From: a virus
Virus record (IMG/VR): IMGVR_UViG_3300024259_000083
Location: 1 to 38,751 of that record
Strand: one strand, 5' to 3'
DNA: 38,751 bases
Below the pieces are notes generated by a model. That model did not search any database. It saw nothing but the letters and a program-made list of their open reading frames with translations, and had not been told where the DNA came from. A program made the position numbers and the translations under genes. This document shows positions 36,978 to 38,751 of the stretch, in pieces. How positions within the stretch are numbered: position 1 is the stretch's first letter; every line of letters starts with the position of its first letter.

Positions 36978-37338
36978 ACTAGCCAAAGAACTAAAAGATG
37001 CTGGGTGGAAACAAAATAATAAGTTTTGTGCATATTGCCATACAGAGCAAAGACATTTTTATAAAGCTGAAGATGGAACAACCACAGAAGTTGTAAAACC
37101 ATCTCTAGAAGAACTTATAGAAGCGTGTGGAGATAAGTTTGAAGTATTAAGGAATTATAATAAAGGCTGGATTGCTGTAGGAAACAGTAAAGGAGTTAGT
37201 GAGGGAGAAGCACCAGATACACATTCTGCTCCGTTAAATGAAGGAATAGAAGTATTAGATAAAACCCCCACAGAAGCAGTAGCACGTTTATATTTGAAAC
37301 TTAATGAGAAAAAAGATGGGTCAGAAGAAGGGATTTAA
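36964..37338 (+). CDS. Cys-containing protein of unknown function
   Basis: 124 aa. MLSYKLAKELKDAGWKQNNK, CAYCHTE (possible metal site, C22/C25/H26), and a helical SLEELIEACGDKFEVL segment resemble phage proteins of unknown role found in early modules. The C-terminus is acidic. It overlaps the HNH gene by 14 nt and the next small gene by 23 nt. Confidence 0.65.
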   Translation: MLSYKLAKELKDAGWKQNNKFCAYCHTEQRHFYKAEDGTTTEVVKPSLEELIEACGDKFEVLRNYNKGWIAVGNSKGVSEGEAPDTHSAPLNEGIEVLDKTPTEAVARLYLKLNEKKDGSEEGI

Positions 37339-37474
37339 GCACTCACAGAAAACTAAAGATAAGATTAGGAAAACACTTCAACGACCTAGACCAGAGTTTC
37401 GTTTAGAGAAACATCCAAATTGGACAAATGGAAATATAAATTACTGGAAATACTTAAAGAAGCTAAAAAAATAA
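37316..37474 (+). CDS. Orphan NUMOD3-like peptide (52 aa)
   Basis: 52 aa, very basic. GFKHSQKTKDKIRKTLQ is a NUMOD3-like DNA-binding pattern, and HPNWTNGN resembles the HxNWKGG that normally follows it in HNH homing enzymes; the nuclease domain itself is absent. So it looks like a remnant or a stand-alone DNA-binding peptide. It lies directly before the methyltransferase. Confidence 0.65.
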   Translation: MGQKKGFKHSQKTKDKIRKTLQRPRPEFRLEKHPNWTNGNINYWKYLKKLKK

Positions 37475-37496
37475 TAAATACATATAGTTGACTAAT

Positions 37497-38675
37497 ATGA
37501 CAAAAAAAGACATGGAAATTAAATATATTAAGGTTGATAAACTCAATCCTGCAGATTATAACCCTCGTCAAATGACAGAGAAGCAGGAGCAGGAGTTGAT
37601 AGATAGTTTACAAGCGTTCGGATTTGCAGAACCAATAGTAGTAAATAGTAATCCAAAGAGAAAGAACGTAATAATAGGAGGGCATCAGAGAGTAAATGTA
37701 GCAAAACAGATCGGAATAACTGAAATCCCTTGTGTTTTTTATAATCTAGACGAAGAAAAGGAAAAAGAACTGAATATCAGGTTAAATAAGAACTTGGGTG
37801 AGTGGGATTATGACTTGCTGCATAGCTTTGACTTGGATTTATTAACTGATATTGGATTTGATGAAACTGATTTATCTAAAGAACTAGATAAGCTGATAGA
37901 ACCAGAAGAAGATGAAGCACCAGAAGTAGATAATAAGAAGAAACCGGATAGCAAAATCGGATGTGTATATGAACTAGGTAGGCATAGACTGATGTGTGGA
38001 GATGCTACAAAGAAGGAAGATGTAGAGAAGTTAATGGATGGTAAAAAGGCAGATATGGTGTTTACTGACCCACCTTATGGAATAGATTTTACAGGAAATG
38101 TTCACGCAGATGGAAGCAAAAGTCATAATTCTAAGTTTGGTAAACTAAAAAATGATAAGTTATCAGACCAAGGGCAGATTGATTTTATTAACGATTATGT
38201 GGGTATTATAAAACAATTTACTATTGGAGCTTATTATATATGTTGGTACAGGCTAGGGTTACACCAACTGTTTAATGGTATTATAAATAATGATTTAGAT
38301 TATAAAGCTTTAATTATTTGGGATAAGGGTAATCATACTTTAAGTAATAGTGATTATCAGAGTAAGTTTGAACCAATAGTATATGGGTGGATTGATAAGC
38401 ATAATTTTTATGGCGGAAGGAGTAATTTTGATTTATGGGATATTGAGAGGACTAAAAAAAATATATTACATCCTACAATGAAACCAATCGCTCTTGTAAT
38501 AAATGCAATAAAAAACAGTAGTAAACAAGATGATATAGTATTAGACCTCTTCGGTGGTTCTGGCTCTACCCTCATCGCAGCCGAACAAACCAATAGAACT
38601 TGTTATATGATGGAACTAGACCCCAAATATTGTGATGTAATAAGGAAACGATACGATACTTTTAACAATAAATAA
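37497..38675 (+). CDS. ParB-domain DNA methyltransferase, allele B (full length)
   Basis: About 392 aa from ATG 37497 (a second ATG at 37512 is also possible; TTG 37488 is less likely). The N-terminal ParB-like nuclease domain is at about residues 8-100: VDKLNPADYNPRQM, IIGGHQRVNVAKQIGI, EIPCVFYNLDEEKEKELNIR. The methylase domain has DPPYG then, at the C-terminus, LDLFGGSGSTLIAAEQ (SAM site), in the IV-then-I order of beta-class N6-adenine/N4-cytosine enzymes. It aligns along its length with the truncated copy at the left end, with divergence concentrated in the central half. No partner restriction enzyme is near, so it is orphan. It may protect phage DNA. Confidence 0.9.
   Translation: MTKKDMEIKYIKVDKLNPADYNPRQMTEKQEQELIDSLQAFGFAEPIVVNSNPKRKNVIIGGHQRVNVAKQIGITEIPCVFYNLDEEKEKELNIRLNKNLGEWDYDLLHSFDLDLLTDIGFDETDLSKELDKLIEPEEDEAPEVDNKKKPDSKIGCVYELGRHRLMCGDATKKEDVEKLMDGKKADMVFTDPPYGIDFTGNVHADGSKSHNSKFGKLKNDKLSDQGQIDFINDYVGIIKQFTIGAYYICWYRLGLHQLFNGIINNDLDYKALIIWDKGNHTLSNSDYQSKFEPIVYGWIDKHNFYGGRSNFDLWDIERTKKNILHPTMKPIALVINAIKNSSKQDDIVLDLFGGSGSTLIAAEQTNRTCYMMELDPKYCDVIRKRYDTFNNK
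37732..37855. repeat. Left edge repeat, right-end copy
   Basis: Identical to 1-124. It lies inside the methyltransferase gene, about 240 bases after its start, so both copies share exact sequence up to codons around 120 of this allele. Confidence 0.95.
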
Positions 38676-38751
38676 CTATGCCATTCACAACAGGAGATCC
38701 GAATATAAACAGAGAAGGAAGACCTAAAGGTTCTGGGATTTCTATTACAAC
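38625..38751. repeat. Right edge repeat, right-end copy (127 bp)
   Basis: Identical to 882-1008 and ending exactly at the window end. It includes the methyltransferase stop and the first 74 bases of the small terminase-like gene, so the sequence continues into the same gene found at 935. Confidence 0.95.
38678..38751 (+). CDS. Start of the small terminase-like gene (3' truncated by window end)
   Basis: The first 74 bases equal 935-1008 (MPFTTGDPNINREGRPKGSG and onward). This is the same gene reached again around the circle, not an extra copy. Confidence 0.85.
   Translation, partial: MPFTTGDPNINREGRPKGSGISIT

Noticed and set aside
1-38751. A true tandem duplication of the methyltransferase
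   Set aside because: The right copy continues straight into the start of the same terminase-type gene that follows the left copy, and the outer edges are exact overlaps, so circle closure through alternative alleles is simpler.

Overview
The window is essentially one complete genome, about 37.7 kb, of an AT-rich tailed dsDNA bacteriophage. The architecture is podovirus-like: terminase, portal, scaffold, major capsid protein, adaptor, nozzle-like tail protein, small fibres, a lysis cassette, three internal/ejection proteins (one of 1691 aa) and a large fibre. There is no tail-tube, sheath or tape-measure gene. I see no integrase, RNA polymerase, DNA polymerase or replicative helicase. Stop codons follow the standard code. 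Good sigma70-type promoters and a perfect DnaA box point to a bacterial host that replicates and transcribes the phage; the host phylum cannot be read from the sequence.

The two window ends are alternative versions of one locus. Positions 1-1008 align to 37732-38751, with 124 identical bases on the left edge, 127 identical bases on the right edge and a diverged centre. The simplest reading is a circular or terminally redundant genome that closes through a DNA methyltransferase gene present as two alleles in the sampled population.

Layout: (1) Rightward arm, 33.8 kb through the junction to 20.84 kb. It starts at a divergent control region (33561-33864), then a small gene, an RNA-like structured region with a terminator (34060-34404), a set of accessory genes (small membrane proteins, HNH-type proteins, metallophosphoesterase, HExxH protein, ParB-methyltransferase) and the whole virion and lysis block. 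(2) Leftward arm, 33.56 kb down to 20.83 kb: about 33 tightly packed genes, often coupled by ATGA overlaps. The first half holds many very small proteins, several Cys-rich, plus an SSB-like protein, a 3D-domain protein and two PD-(D/E)XK nucleases. The second half is a cell-surface glycan cassette (SDR sugar-nucleotide dehydratase, three glycosyltransferase genes, methyltransferase, DUF2061-like membrane protein, cytidylyltransferase, LicD-like transferase). The two arms meet head-to-head with a 14-nt overlap of their last genes.

How it may work together: the leftward early arm would handle host takeover and change surface glycans (or decorate virions). The rightward arm would provide DNA modification, packaging, capsid, lysis and ejection. 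Early genes mostly have clear Shine-Dalgarno sites, whereas most virion genes have A/CA-rich leaders without one, which suggests two initiation modes. The strongest novelty candidates are the structured RNA at 34095-34206, the LicC/LicD-like glycan-decoration module, the methyltransferase allele bubble, the AUA-start candidates, and the short-ORF cassettes with shared edges near 29.6-30.5 kb.
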